From Ilex aquifolium (lineage: Eukaryota > Streptophyta > Magnoliopsida > Aquifoliales > Aquifoliaceae): a stretch of DNA of 64,000 bases. The stretch lies in NCBI GenBank assembly GCA_951799425.1, contig OX637405.1:23945371-24009370 (forward strand). Direction: 5' to 3'. Both the position numbers and the translations under genes were made by a program. The notes under the pieces are model-generated. The model did not search any database, was not told the DNA's origin, and saw nothing but the letters and a program-made list of their open reading frames with translations. Shown here one piece after another: positions 1-11,812 of this stretch (position 1 is the first letter of the stretch; the number at the start of each line of letters is the position of its first letter).

Positions 1-648
1 TGGCCAAATTACAGCACATTTTGAAATTCGGTTGTAAATCTTGAAATTTCACAAAAAATCTTCCAAAACAACGAATCTAGTAATCTGTATGCAACCTTGT
101 CCTTTGAAAATCTTGTAATTCTTTTGCTTCAAATTCAAACACAGCCATAATTTGAAATTTCGTTTGGCCCAAATCAGAGAAAATGCAAATCAGAATCTTG
201 GTTCATAAGAAAAATGGCTCTAATAATATTGATAAGCAATTTCTAAAAATCAACTATCTAAATTCAGCCCAAAAAAATATCGGTCAAGTACTGTTCCCAT
301 CACACTTGCGAATTAACCTAAATTCCTACACCCAAAACCATGTCTAAAATTAAAAATCTGAGTTTGGCAGCATGAAATTGAGGTCCCAATTCCATGCTTC
401 CAAGCGCAGTGTAAATCCCAAGTTGCCCAATCCCAATTAACTTATACAGTAGGCACCCAAAAATATCATAAGAACGCAATGCCCAAGCAGATTCATCTGA
501 ACTGTCAGAAGAAAAAGAATTTTCTCGCCGGAGCAGACCACTCAGACATTTACAATATAAATCAGTGATAAGAATTGAAAAACCATAAAGTAATTGAACA
601 GTGAAGTTGAAAAAACACTGAGGTGAATTAAAGTGGAATTGAACTTAC
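1..648 (-). other. Intron 1 (partial) of the CIP111-like gene
   Basis: A GTAAGT donor on the minus strand at 648-643 follows the coding exon directly. No stretch of the remaining 640 bases, in any minus-strand frame, resembles the next part of the protein, so the intron runs off the left edge. The stretch is AT-rich and I see no other feature in it. Confidence 0.6.
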
Positions 649-950
649 GTATACGGTGGACCCGGGGCTAATGGAAGAAGCGATCATAGAAGACTGAGAA
701 AGCCAAATTTTGCAGCCTTTGGAGTCCACAACCTCGCCAACATCCTCTGTGACTCTGCCAATCACTAAAGTTTTCACAATAAGAGATGGGTATTTCAAGG
801 GAGCTTCATCTAGAGCGGACAGAGTTCTTCTTCACTGAATTCAACATCTGGGTTTGGCGTCAAATGTGAGGATGACGATGGTGAAGTCTGGTCAGAGTGT
901 GAGAGCTTTGATGAAGCTGTCTTCGAGTGTTTCTTGGTTTTTGAAGGCAT
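649..950 (-). CDS. CIP111: First coding exon of CIP111/AFG2-like AAA-ATPase
   Basis: The start MPSKTKKHSKTASSKLS, followed by a Ser/Pro-rich linker and an acidic EFSEEEL stretch, matches from memory the N-terminus of Arabidopsis calmodulin-interacting protein CIP111, a two-domain AAA-ATPase related to yeast Afg2/Drg1 (pre-60S ribosome maturation) and animal SPATA5. After about 42 residues the match moves to another frame (LDEAPLKYPSL, then DSKGCKIWLSQSSMIASS, then SPGSTVY), ending at a GTAAGT donor. This half corresponds to the N-terminal double-psi barrel before the first ATPase domain. The frame change lies around 812-825, and one extra base would restore the frame. It is either a real mutation, making this a pseudogene, or a sequence error. 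The ATPase domains lie beyond the window. The ATG at 950 was chosen over an upstream in-frame ATG because family similarity starts here. Identification is from memory, without alignment. Confidence 0.7.
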
Positions 951-1260
951 TGAAACTAAGGAAATATAGAAAAGTATAAATACCCACAGGAGTAAGCTAA
1001 ATTCTGTTTCTGGGTTGGGCGTGAAGAGAGCGGAATTTAAACCCTTTTTTAGGCTTTTGGCAGAATGCTGCGTGGAAGATGTACAGTAGACGATGGACAG
1101 TGGCTTGCTGCGAGCCTGCGACTGCGACTGAGAGAGATGAACTGCTAATGTGGGAAGGTGGTCCGACGGGATGACTGGCGAGTAGTGAGGTGGTCCAGAG
1201 ACGCAGAAGCAGTGAGAGAGAAAGGGGTGGAGCCAGAAATATACGTCAGGGGGCAAAATA
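951..1260 (-). promoter_or_regulatory. Probable 5'UTR/promoter of the CIP111-like gene
   Basis: This stretch lies directly upstream of the exon-1 ATG on the minus strand. It stays open in frame with the start for about 100 codons, but the extra residues resemble nothing known to me. It is richer in C and G than the AT-rich DNA beyond 1260, as expected for a leader and proximal promoter. No clear TATA box at a sensible distance is visible. Confidence 0.35.
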
Positions 1261-1488
1261 TAGAAAATAATTCATTAGTTGATAAAAAAATTAAGACTCA
1301 ATATAAAATTAGTGTAAATTGTATTACTAGTTCTTGAAGTTTGCCGCTGGTTAAATATTAGTGAAACTTTTAATTTCATTAATTTAATCTTAAAAATTCA
1401 CTCATTGCATTCTCACACTAATTTTTGTCCTAATTAATAAAATTACTATCGTTTCTATCCAAGAAAAAATCATTGACAAAAATTATAA

Positions 1489-2217
1489 GGAAGAATTACA
1501 CCAAGGCCTTCTAATGTTTACCACTTAGTTACTCAGATCTTCTGACATTTAAAATATTATATATAGACACCCTAAAATTTGTACGTTCGTAACAGTTAGA
1601 CATATGCTCTCAATGGTTAGTATATTCATTAGTAAATTACACATAGAGCCCCTAAAGTTTGTAGACGTGTAATACTTAAACTCTTCAAATTTAAAATATT
1701 ATACTTAAACAAAAAATACTCCAATTAAAGATAGAATATCAAATATTTTAAATTTTCCAACTAAAATTCATGTTATGTTATGATATTTATTAAAATAAAA
1801 TCAAAAATAAAAATCTAATTTTTTCTTAAAAAATCTTAATTAGAACATGAATTTTATAACCAAAATTCATGTTCTATTATAAATGATTTAGACTCTTTGT
1901 TTGATTTTTTAGTTTTATTTCAATAGTTAGTATAATTGTATACTAATTATGAGTTTTTAAGAAAGAAAGAAATTTTTATTTTTGTTTTTTTGGTCTAAGT
2001 ATAATATTTTAAAGTTGAAGGGTCTAAATATTATATACTTATAAATTTTAGGGGATTTTGGTGTAATTTACTAACAGATATATTAATGGACATTGACGGC
2101 AATGATCTAACTGTTACGCGTGTATAAACCTCAAGGAGTTTGTGTGTAATATTTAAAATTTTAAGAGGTCTGTGTGATTAAGTGACAAATCTCGAGAAAT
2201 CCAAATGTAATTCTCCC
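1489..2217. mobile_element. Mutator-like MITE with long inverted repeats
   Basis: The left end (GGAAGAATTACACC) and the inverted right end (GGGAGAATTACATT) match, and similarity continues inward for about 200 bases. Both arms contain, in the same order, CGTAACAGTTAGA, then AGTAAATTACAC, then a CCCCTAAA block. The flanks AAATTATAA and AAAATATAA form a 9-base duplication with one mismatch, the length made by Mutator-like transposases. The centre is AT-rich and itself partly palindromic (ATTCATGTT repeats). No coding sequence is present, so it is non-autonomous. Confidence 0.75.
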
Positions 2218-2272
2218 AAAATATAAAGTATAATTAAGTCATTACTCCTAAGCCTACGTCCAAACATCCTTA

Positions 2273-2987
2273 GAGCAACTCCAACGGGACTATCCAAAAT
2301 AGCTACTCAAAATATATTTAACTATTGCATTATCTATTTTAGCTAGTCACTTTTACAAATTCACTCCAACCACGCTATCTATTATAACTAACTACTTCAA
2401 CTAATCTTAACTAACTTTTAATAATATAATTAAAAATTATATTTAACACCCATTCCAATCTCTGCTTTTGTGTTTGGTTGTCCACAAGTTGGCAACAAAG
2501 CTTTCAACGAAAAACTCAAGCAATTTCAAAACCTGAAAGTGCTTCACATTAGGAATAAGATCGATCTGATACTGTTTGTATCAGAGTCCTTTGCTGAGTT
2601 ATGTCAATTCTGGAGTGGAGCTATTGATCGATACTCGAAAATCGCCATACTTGAAGGATTCGAAAAACCCAAGTGACTGGCATAACTTGCAGACCATGTT
2701 GCATAACTTTCCGGTGGGATTTTTGGGGGATTTTGTTGGGTCTTTTTTGGGGTTTTCCAGTGGGAACCGAGAGAGAGAGGTTGGAGCGAAGATGGAGAGA
2801 GAGAGAGAGAGAGAGAAGAGAGCATACCTTCAACTAGCTAGCCCCTTTGTCTTGCCAGAAATAGCTAGGAAAATGATGCTATGAAAAATAGCTAGGGAAA
2901 ATAGCTAGCCGGTTGGAGGGGGATTTTAGGAAGAAACTAGCTACACTAGCTAACAAGGGTCATTTGAGGAGCCCGTTGGAGTTGCTC
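2273..2987. mobile_element. PIF/Harbinger-like Pack element carrying a gene fragment
   Basis: The ends are perfect 16-base inverted repeats (GAGCAACTCCAACGGG and its complement) flanked on both sides by TTA, the 3-base target duplication typical of PIF/Harbinger elements. Subterminal AGCTAG/TAGCTA motifs recur at both ends. The 715-base element has no transposase. Its middle holds a recognisable piece of a phospholipase A1 gene (2449-2706) and then a GA-rich run (about 2769-2818). The perfect termini and target duplication suggest a fairly young insertion. Confidence 0.8.
2449..2706 (+). pseudogene. Captured phospholipase A1-II fragment
   Basis: One frame reads SAFVFGCPQVGNKAFNEKL, then [14 protein letters not shown]. 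From about 2576 a second frame reads [19 protein letters not shown], then [15 protein letters not shown]. Both are hallmarks of plant DAD1-like class-II phospholipase A1 enzymes and lie in consecutive order downstream of the catalytic GHSLG serine, which is not included. The frame changes by one base near 2575. The fragment sits wholly inside the TTA-flanked inverted-repeat element, so it is a transduplicate of a host gene located elsewhere. It cannot encode an active lipase. Identification is from memory of the family. Confidence 0.8.
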
Positions 2988-2990
2988 TTA

Positions 2991-3353
2991 CTCCTCCTTT
3001 GAACAATTCTAAACCTAAATCTAAATAAACTATTGCTTTTTCTCCTTTCCCATGCATCCATTACCCTGTCTCTTACAACACTAACCAAACCCAGAAAACA
3101 ACACATAAATATACATACGGACACACACACACACACTCTCTTTCTGGCAATGTGCAACACACAACCACTTGATCCACCACCTAAACACACAATTCCCATC
3201 CAATTTACAAACAAATATGAAATAAAAATCACAAATGAAATGAAAAACCAAATCAAAATCAATACTGAAATCAAAATTGAATTCAAAAACCAAATCAAAA
3301 TCAACATTGAAAACTAAAACTGAACTACATGGGGGTGAAGAGATAAGTGATTC
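2991..3353. other. Non-coding, low-complexity spacer
   Basis: The stretch contains a short CA repeat (about 3120-3138) and AAATCAAAATC-type runs. Open frames here are compositional. I see no gene. Confidence 0.5.
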
Positions 3354-3358
3354 GATGG

Positions 3359-5842
3359 TGTAAGATTTCGTATTATTTTTGAGAATATATATACTACATT
3401 AAAAATGTTTATAAAATAATAAAGCAATGGCCTTGAAAACTTTGAAGCGTAATTCGTAAAATAATCGCAAGATTTAAGTTTGCACGTAATGACTTTTGGG
3501 TCAAATATAGAGTTGGAGGCATGTAAGCTTTATAAGGGTAGTTAAATAATCATTTTAAAAGTTTATAGCTCGAAATAACATTGTTATTGAATCCGAGGGC
3601 GGCGAAAAAAGTTGGGTTAGACATTTAGTCGGTATTGGGATCTAAAAGGATAAAAATTATAAATTTGACATTTTGGTAATAATTTGGCTTGGATTTTTAT
3701 AGAAATCATATAAATAAATATTTTTAGCCTAAAATAACATTAAAAATGAATCCGGAACATCGAAAAACCTTAGAGTAGTCATACGGATCAAATTGGAATG
3801 TTAGTGGCAAAACCGTAATTTCGGAGAAAAATATATTTTTCTGCCCATAAACAGTAAATTTCGGGACTTCTGGGTTTAAAACCTCAATTTCAGCCCCTTT
3901 TCTTCCATTCTTTCATTCCACTCTCACCCAATACCTCTTAGAACCCTAGGAGAAGATAAAAGGGAAGAAGAAGGTCTCTAAAGTTTGAGTTTTGCTTGGA
4001 AATCCTTGGAACTTGGCTTGGAATTCTTGATTTCTAGGTGGGTTTTCCTCTCTCTTGCATTACATTGTGCATCTCATGTATTTTCTTTAGCTAAAGCTTA
4101 CTATGTGTTTGATAGCAAAATTTGTTATAAATCTTGATTTAGTGTTGAGTATTCCATGAATTGTGAACTCACATGCATAAAAATGATTTAAGTGTTATGG
4201 GTTTGAAACCCTAGTTTAATTTTAGTTATGAGTATTTGATTAAACCTATGATTTGGGGGTTTTGAAGTATGTTATGATCTTGTACATAATATGACTTATT
4301 CTCTTAGAAATGGAAATGATTTTAGTGTTGTGGGTTTGAAACCCTAGTTTGATGTTAGTTATGAATATTTGATTAAACGTATGATTTGAGAGTTTTGAAG
4401 TATGTTATGATCTTGTACATAATATGACTTATTCTCTTGGAAATGAAAATGATTTTAGTGTTGTAGGTTTGAAACTCTAGTTTGATTTTAGTTATGGATA
4501 TTTTATTAAACCTATGATTTGGGGGTTTTGAAGTATGCTATGATTTTGTACATTATATATATGACTTATTCTCTTGGAAATGACTATGTTGCTTTGAAAA
4601 TGCAAATTTTGAGATTTGAGCCTATTACATGTTTGATAAAATATCAAGGTTATGACATGTATTTTCAAAAGGATTTATGGCTATAAAAAATAATGATTTT
4701 GGAAAATGTATGCTCGATACTGACAGGCAGAGGGTTAGTAGACGGTTGGGGAAGGTTGGGGCCTATTGAGTGGGTTGCCAAGGCGGCTACTAGTCCTAAG
4801 GGGGATTGGTTATGGTAGTGGTTTTCAGTGATGGTCTATGTGGCGTCACAAGTTGTGTCCTACACGTTCCCCTTGAAAAGCAAGAAGGGCGATGAGACCT
4901 TAGGGTGCAAGACCCAAAAGGTTCCCCAGGGATGGTTCATGCGTGAACCAGTGTAATTGATTATATTCTCTGTATGCGAGACATGCATGATATTTGCTAT
5001 GATAGTTTGACTTTAAATATATAAACCTTTAATTTATGCCTTGTATATTTCTAATGTTGAGGTGTTGGGAGATTTTTATAAATGATTTACTTATTATCTT
5101 GTACCTATACTTAATTATAGAAAACTTTCATTACGTATTCGTATGGTTTGTGGAATGTTGGTATTTAAAACTTTGTAAATGCTTGAGAAAAGAATTATCC
5201 TACTGAGCGTGTGGTTGCTCACCCCTATCATTTAATATTTTCAGTTATGGACATATGTTGGTGGGCTGCATAGTGGGAGTATCAAGACAGAAGATAGTTG
5301 TTATGATTTTTATATATTTAGTTAGAGTATGTAAAAAATAATGTACAATGATGTATATTATTGAAGATTTGTAAGTGATTTATATCTTAGTTAATTTGAG
5401 AGAATATGTATAGATTGTGACCTTTTAAATGGTTTACTTATAAAGATTTTAGATATTCTGTATATTATGTTTATGACAAAGAATTTTGGATAATTAGATT
5501 ATAACTCGGGTTTGGGAGGACTTTGTGGGCCTCTATTTGCCACCCGGGTATTGAATGGTAATGACTTATTTGTAGATATCATGAGAAGGGATGTCTATGA
5601 TTGATATGATGTGAATGACTAGTTAGGTATAATTATTATGTTTAATGCTCTCACAGGTAGCTCTCACCAATTATCTAGATGCCCGATTTTCAAAGGAAAC
5701 TCTGCCGAAATTTTCTAAAACAATGATTTATTTAAACTAAAGATATACTTTTCTAGATGTTTTTACAACAAACCAACATGTATTTTTGGAATAAACAAAG
5801 TAATTTTTTTAATTACGCTTTTGTGAAATTTGGGGCGTGACA
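3359..5842 (+). mobile_element. Solo LTR of a gypsy (Tekay-like) retrotransposon
   Basis: The stretch begins TGTAAGATTT, ends GGGGCGTGACA, and is flanked by a perfect 5-base duplication, GATGG (3354-3358 and 5843-5847). There is no internal coding region, so this is one LTR left by LTR-LTR recombination. Around 3900-4060 it shares a block with the inverted LTRs at 34835-36613 and 39076-40827 (CTCTTAGAACCCTAGG, AGATAAAAGG, TTTGCTTGGAAATC), which places it in a related Tekay-type family and gives its orientation. Internal direct repeats of about 120 bases occur at roughly 4190-4530 (GTGGGTTTGAAACCCTAG). Confidence 0.85.
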
Positions 5843-5847
5843 GATGG

Positions 5848-6075
5848 GTAGAAATAGAGAAACTTGTGGGGTATGGGGTGCTCGTTGGGGGTTGTTTTGG
5901 GGGTGGGAGCCGGTGGAGAGTGGAGTCGCTTGGTGGTGGTGGAGGCCAAAGGTGGCGATGATGGGTGATGTGCAGTGTGTGCGAACTGTGTGTATGTGTG
6001 TGAACTTTTTGCGTGCGAATTCTGTGTATGTGTGTGAGAGAGAAAGAGAAAGAGAACCATGGAGAGAGTAAGGGG

Positions 6076-6110
<35 letters not shown>

Positions 6111-6212
6111 CCATGGAGAGAGAGTAAGGAATGGGTTGTGGTGGTGGGTGATTGCAGCGGTCGTCAGGTTGCGTTGTCGGTGCTGTTGAAGAGCTCTTGT
6201 GTTATAGAATTA
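5848..6212. other. Purine-rich low-complexity region
   Basis: The region contains GGTGGTGG, GTGTGTATGTGTG and a GA microsatellite (about 6074-6110). The pattern resembles, in inverse, the CCACCACC/CTCTCT segments in the Helitrons at 29.1 kb and 32.8 kb. Before the solo LTR inserted, this DNA was continuous with 3353. No gene is supported. Confidence 0.45.
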
Positions 6213-7707
6213 TCTATATAATAAAACATATAGGAAGTTGAATTTTATCCCTTACACATTTTTTTCCTTCCCCGCAAAACCATCACATCACCTATTTCTA
6301 TTACATGTTCAATCATATAATATTTGATTAATTTGTTGTTTAACATAATTTTTATTCGTTTCAATTGTTACGACCATTTTCTTAAGATTTTGTGATACAA
6401 CCGTTTTCTTAAAAAATTGGAATAAACCCATAAAATTTTTCAATCACAAACAACTGTAATCACGCAACAAAATGACATAAACTACTTTTAAATCAATCTC
6501 TACCTCAATTAATGAACAAAAATCAAGCTTTGCCCAATTTAAAATTATATACCCTTGAATTACATTTTGGGTCATTCCAAAATTTGCCCAATTCAAAAAC
6601 CAATCTCCATTTGCTTATATTAATGAAAGAAATTGAAATCAATGTAAAAAACTTTTAAATTTTTTACAGAATATCCCCTGAAAATATAATTCCACAAATA
6701 TATCAACTTGTTTACAAAACTTATATATTTCTCGATAAGCTTAAAAAAGAATGAATACTCTTAGGTTTTGACTCAAGGGTCAATGATTGTTAACCTAGAA
6801 TTTTACTAAATAATCAATGGTACAATTTTATTTATTATGCAGTTGTTGAACTACTGATATGGACAAGGGCTGAGGTGGATTGGAAATGAGATGAGTCGAA
6901 CTGGTAACTTCGGGCGAAGTTTTGTTATTTTGCCTTTTGATTTCTTGACTACAATTATGGTAGCTCCAATTTGGATTTTGTTGGCATAGTGAAGTGCTAA
7001 ATTTTCATAAGCATGATTCCAAGGTTTATGAAGATTCACGTGATCACTTGCCCATGCATCGCTTTTCATGTCTCATGTGTTCCCATCTTCCATGCTCTCC
7101 AAATTTTACTCAGAGGTTACAGAGGATAACATGGAGCAATTCATTTGCTTGGAGAAATTCATTTACTAATAATGTGTTCATGTTTCTTCCTTTTTTGTCT
7201 ATATAATTTTGACAAAGAAATGAAGATACACAAAAGAGCTTGGAGAAAAAAAAAGACAGTATCTTGGTGGTTGTTATACATGTTTATTGATTTCGAAAGA
7301 GTTTATAGTGAGTGATTTTATAAATGTTTTCAAATTTGTTTAGTTGTTATATTTGTTGTGTGTTTATTAGTTTTGATAAAAGTGATCGAATGATAATTAG
7401 TTATGAATTTTACATTGTTGCGGTAGTTGGTAAATGTGGTTGTATGGTGAGTCCTATAATTGGTTTAGACTGTCTTTTCTTTAAATACAAGTTTTTCTCA
7501 ATAATAAACAACTCTATACATTCAGATGTTGTTTGGCGATTATTTTGCAATAATTGCAATTACTTTGTACATCCAGAGGCTACTTGGCTGCATGGCTTTT
7601 CTCAATAATGATCCATTTTGCAAGTGTATTATATAATTACGTTTTTTTAGTCATTCTTTAATCTTATGGTTAATTTTATTGTGGTAGTTGGTAAATAGTT
7701 GTGTTTA
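6213..7707 (+). mobile_element. Helitron with 5' end at 6213 (left part)
   Basis: The start TCTATATAATAAAAC follows an A, matching the 5' termini of the Helitrons at 32079 and 48680. The CATCACATCACC stretch just inside resembles the start of the 48680 copy. The part near 7680-7710 (GGTAAATAGTTGTGTT) resembles the 3' region of that copy. The body resumes after the Tat element, from 17765 (TTGCAGTAATTGGTAAATAG). No clear CTAG terminus was located, so the right boundary is unknown. No Rep/helicase gene is present. Confidence 0.5.
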
Positions 7708-7712
7708 GGCAA

Positions 7713-8368
7713 TGTTAGAGGTAAAAATTGAGAATACCTCCTCCTGAAAAGATAAATCGATAATTCTGATAGTGTCTTCTGAACTTGGTTTCCCAATCTC
7801 CTTCCTGCAAAACGAACAAACTGCCCAAGATCGAAGTGCTTCGATCGAAGGCACTCCGATGCTTAAGTCAGTAATGGAATTCAATAGATTCAAGAAGACT
7901 GGGAGAGTTCAGCGTACCTTTTTTCTTAGTCCTTTCTGCCTCTTATAGATCGTTACCTCATTATGGTTTCCGAGGTTTTTGGTTCAAGGTGGCACACCTT
8001 CCTTTAATTTAGTCATTCAGTTTGGGAAGTTGCTGATCTTTCTCCAGCAATTCCTTCTAATCTCAACAATTTCGCTGATTCACTTATCTGAATGCCGAAG
8101 TTTTAGGCGAATATCTATCCCTCTGTATATCTTTTCAAACAGCTCGGCTATAATGATGGACGGTCTCCTTTAATGTTTGCCGAAGTAGTTGATCAACTCG
8201 GTTTGGTACACGCCGAGCTCTTTTGGTATTTTACCGTACTCATTAGTTAGTTCAGCTAGGTTCATTCATTTGAGCAGCTAACGTCTTCGTCACGTGCCCT
8301 GTCCTGTCAACCTCACGTGAGATCATTTAATGATACGACACGTGTAACAAGGGGAGCCACCCCCTTCA
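7713..8368 (-). repeat. 3' LTR of the Tat element
   Basis: This is a direct copy of 17104-17759, bounded by TG/CA on the plus strand. A purine-rich tract (minus strand CTGGGGGCAAA) directly abuts it at 8369-8379, as expected for the polypurine tract before the 3' LTR. Confidence 0.93.
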
Positions 8369-8621
8369 TTTGCCCCCAGAAAAGCGTCTGACAGACGCTT
8401 TCTGTCTGTCAGCCATTTTTATGCCTTTTCATCATCATTGCTTTGTACTTTGTGACATCCCCCCTTTGTTTTGGCGGCATGCTCAGTATTTAAATACCGT
8501 CTTTTAGAATTCTCGATCTTTATAAACGGTTTTTTCTTCGTCTTCCCATCACTTTACTTCCCTCGTTTCAGACTTCCTTTCTTTCGCACCATCCTTCTTC
8601 TTTCTGTGTTCATTTTCCTCA

Positions 8622-10543
8622 ATGGCCCCTCTTACATCTCAAGAATTACCCTCTTTCAAAGCCAGATATCTTATCCCAGATGATGTAGATATAAGGGTTG
8701 CTGGTAAAGATGAGCCCCTGATTGGAACCAGAGAGAGCATTCCCACCCATACTCGAGCAATTACAGAGGGTGGAGTTCGTTTCCCCCTGGATCCTCTGCT
8801 CCTTTGGGTGCTTTCTGCTATGAAGCTCTGTCCCCTCCAGTGCTGCCCCAATTTCTTCAGGATTGTGATGGGAGTAGCTGCTTTGAACAAACTTCTGGGT
8901 TTGAGTCTCGGTTTGTGGGAGATTCTGTTTTGCTACATTCTCAAACCAACCGGGGATAACTACTATCTTGCGGTGAGGAGGAAAGACTGTTATCTGGTAA
9001 CTTACCTCCCAGATTCTAACAAAGGACATGAAAATAATATTGTTTTTGTTTCTAGAAATTGGGAATATGCTGCAAATGCCACTCCTTCCTATCGCTATCC
9101 TTTCGAAGAAGGCACTCCAGGTATATGAATTTTTTACTCTTAGAATTTCCATTTTGCTTGCTATTTTCTGACATGATCTTCTTTCTTTTCTGAAGGTGAG
9201 ACTGTAAAGGGCAGGATTCCCGAATCGGCTGTAAAAATGGAGGAACTCAAAAGAGTTTGGAATTTCAACGAGTCTTTATTCTGCCGAGCTGCCCATACTC
9301 TCCTTGGGTACACTCCGTCCTATACCTCTTTCATTGCGGTGCTGAACCGACCTAACGCCACACTAGTGGTAGATCGGGAGGCCATCCAGAATGCTGTGGA
9401 GCAAACCCCTCGAGCCTGAAAAAAGTTATCCTTTGCTGCTTCTGGGCGTAGAACGGTGAGGAATTTCTTAGATTTTTTATCAACAGTTGAGCTATCCCAT
9501 CTACCGAACCTACTCCGCCGATCACTGAGCCTGCTGCCGTGGAGGCAATCACAGAGGTTCCTGCCGAAATGGTTCCACAAGATAATGAAGGTCTATTGGT
9601 TGATGACCGAGCACACGAGGTTCATCCTGCTGAAACCTCAATTCAGGTTGAGACTGACCCTCCAGACTTTGTTCATTCTCCTGATCATGAAGACGACTCA
9701 ATTTTTGAACTGACCGAGGATCCTGCCCCAAAGAGGCGAAGAACTACCGAACCCGAGGTGAGCCTTTCTCCTAAGTTAGCTAATCCGCCTTTCTGACCTG
9801 TTCTTAGGGCCAAAAGGAGAGAGGTTACTGTCAAGGATTCCGCCATTGAAGACTTTAACGTTGCAGTAGGGATCGCCAGAGGGGTCATTCTACCTCGGGA
9901 CCTTGCCATGAATGAGGCAATGACTGATGATGAAGTGTCCCGCCAAGCAATTCAACATATGGTGTTGGTAAGTCCTCTGTCTGCTTTCCTTTTGTTAAGA
10001 ATTTTACCAAGTCTTTTTGCTCTTCAACTTGTAGGGTCTTCAAAAAGTGCATGAGGTAGGAGCCAGGATAGCAAGAAAGGACAAGGCCATGAAAGATGCT
10101 ATTTATGCTCGAGCCTCAGCGCTCGCCAAGAAGGAGTCCATAGATGAGGAGTACGCCAAAATCTGCGAGGAAGCTAAGGTTTTGCAGGCTAACAATCAGA
10201 GCCTAACAGAAGAGAACCGTCAGCTGGAAGCAGAATTGGCAAACTTAAAGACTCTGAACATGAAGCTATTGTGGAGCTTTCTCAATCCCAGCTCGATTAT
10301 ACAAGTCTCCTTGAGGAGTTTGATCAATACAAGGCCGAGGCAAAGGGGAGAGAAGATGCAACTTATGATGAAGGGGTTGAGAAAGCAGAGAACGCCCTGG
10401 CTTTACAGATCCCTCAACTACAAGATGCGTTTTTCAGCAAGGGTTGGCATGCTGCCTTGATTGCTGCCGGGGTCCCGTCTTCCTCCGAGCTCTACTCCAA
10501 GCACTGCCTTCCTAGCTCCTCTCAATCTCCTGAAAATATTTAA
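8622..10543 (+). mobile_element. Antisense ORF region of the Tat element
   Basis: Open stretches lie on the strand opposite gag-pol, between integrase and the 3' LTR, the position of the antisense ORF described in Tat-lineage elements. The first part opens MAPLTSQELPSF and contains a hydrophobic core (FPLDPLLLWVL). The later part is strongly heptad-like (ANNQSLTEENRQLEAEL), suggesting a coiled coil, and a C-terminal FFSKGWHAALIAAGVP motif follows. Function is unknown for the family. The region is broken into several blocks and is reported as part of the fossil. Confidence 0.7.
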
Positions 10544-10723
10544 AAGAATTTTTTGCAACTTTTTGATGTAATGATCCTTCTTAATGTAATATTTTGAAGT
10601 TTTTAATGCAAGTAACTCTTTGGTTTTGGATATCTTTGCTTACGGCTTTATTTATATAACTTGGTCAAATCTTTTAAAATGCGTCGAAATATCTAAATAA
10701 TCCAAACTTTCACAGTTTTGGGC

Positions 10724-11150
10724 CTTGTCCTTTCTAAAGAACTCGGTCCCTTAGTGGGGATAAATACTTAATTACCTTTTCTGAAGTTATGGCCCTTGCT
10801 CGGCCTTTCTTTAAAGAGTTCGGTCCCTTAGTGGGGATTTAAACACCTAGAAAATTCTCTCCTGAAGTTATGGGTCTTGCTCGGCCTTTCTTCATATAGT
10901 TCGGTCCCTTAGTGGGGACTTAAACATTTAGAAAATTCTTTACCTCTTCTGAAGTTATGGCCTGTGCTCGGATCTTCTTTAGAATTCGGTCCCTTAGTGG
11001 GGACTTAAACATTTAGAAAATTCTTTACCTCTTCTGAAGTTGTGGCCCGTGCTCGGCTCTTCTTCAGAGTTCGGTCCCTTAGTGGGGACTTCAATACTTA
11101 GAAAATTCTTTACCTCTTCTGAAGTTATGGCCCGTACTCGGTCATCTCGT
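10724..11150. repeat. About 80-base minisatellite within the Tat element
   Basis: Five copies of a unit containing TCGGTCCCTTAGTGGGGA begin near 10743, 10820, 10901, 10986 and 11071, with periods of 77 to 85 bases. A partial sixth follows. Each unit also carries CTGAAGTTATGGCC and GCTCGG. Tandem repeats at this position are known in several Tat-lineage elements and can seed satellite DNA. Confidence 0.9.
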
Positions 11151-11812
11151 AGAGTTACTCATAGTCCCTTGGAAATCTAAGAGTGTCTCTACCACGCACC
11201 GACCCGCTAATCTTATTGGTCTCCAATCCATCCCTTTATCAGCTTACATCGTCATGCCTAGCTGTGGGACTGGAATAGATCGGGTGGCTGCGCCTGATTT
11301 AAGTATTTACTTCTATCAAGATTTTTGCCTCCCTGCCTTAGCAGTAGGATGTAAGTAAAAAGTAGAGTACGCATATGAATCTTCAAAAATCTCTTTATTT
11401 AATAACTTCAATTCTCATCTAAAATTTTGACAAACCCTTTACTGACTTAAGGGGCACCCTTAAGTTTTCCGAAGGTACTTCGGAGTTCTATCTAAAAATG
11501 TACTTTTTAGAAATAGAACTTTCTCAAATTAGCAGTGTTCCAGGGGCGTGGTACGACTTTGTGATCCATAGTCTCGAGCTCGTAGTAACCACTGCCCTCA
11601 ACTCAGGTTACCCTGTACGGTCCTTCCCAGTTCGCACCAAGCTTTCCATGTGTTGGGTCCTTTGCCGACCCCATCACTCGTTTGAGGACCAGATCCCCGA
11701 GTATGAAAGACCGAGGCATAACCTTCTTGTTGTAGGCTCGGGCCATTTGATTCTGATAAGAGGTCATTGTAATTGCTGCTCGTTCTCTTTTTTCCTCTGC
11801 TAGATCAAGATC

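Noticed and set aside
2470-2884. Two overlapping lipase-like frames as a small host gene
   Set aside because: They are consecutive pieces of one family in different frames and lie wholly within a TTA-flanked TIR element.
7713-7893. Identical 60-residue open frames at 7705-7893 and 17096-17284 as a duplicated gene
   Set aside because: They are chance frames in the two LTR copies.
10047-10543. Coiled-coil ORF as an independent host gene
   Set aside because: It sits inside a complete LTR-bounded element, at the place of the Tat antisense ORF.
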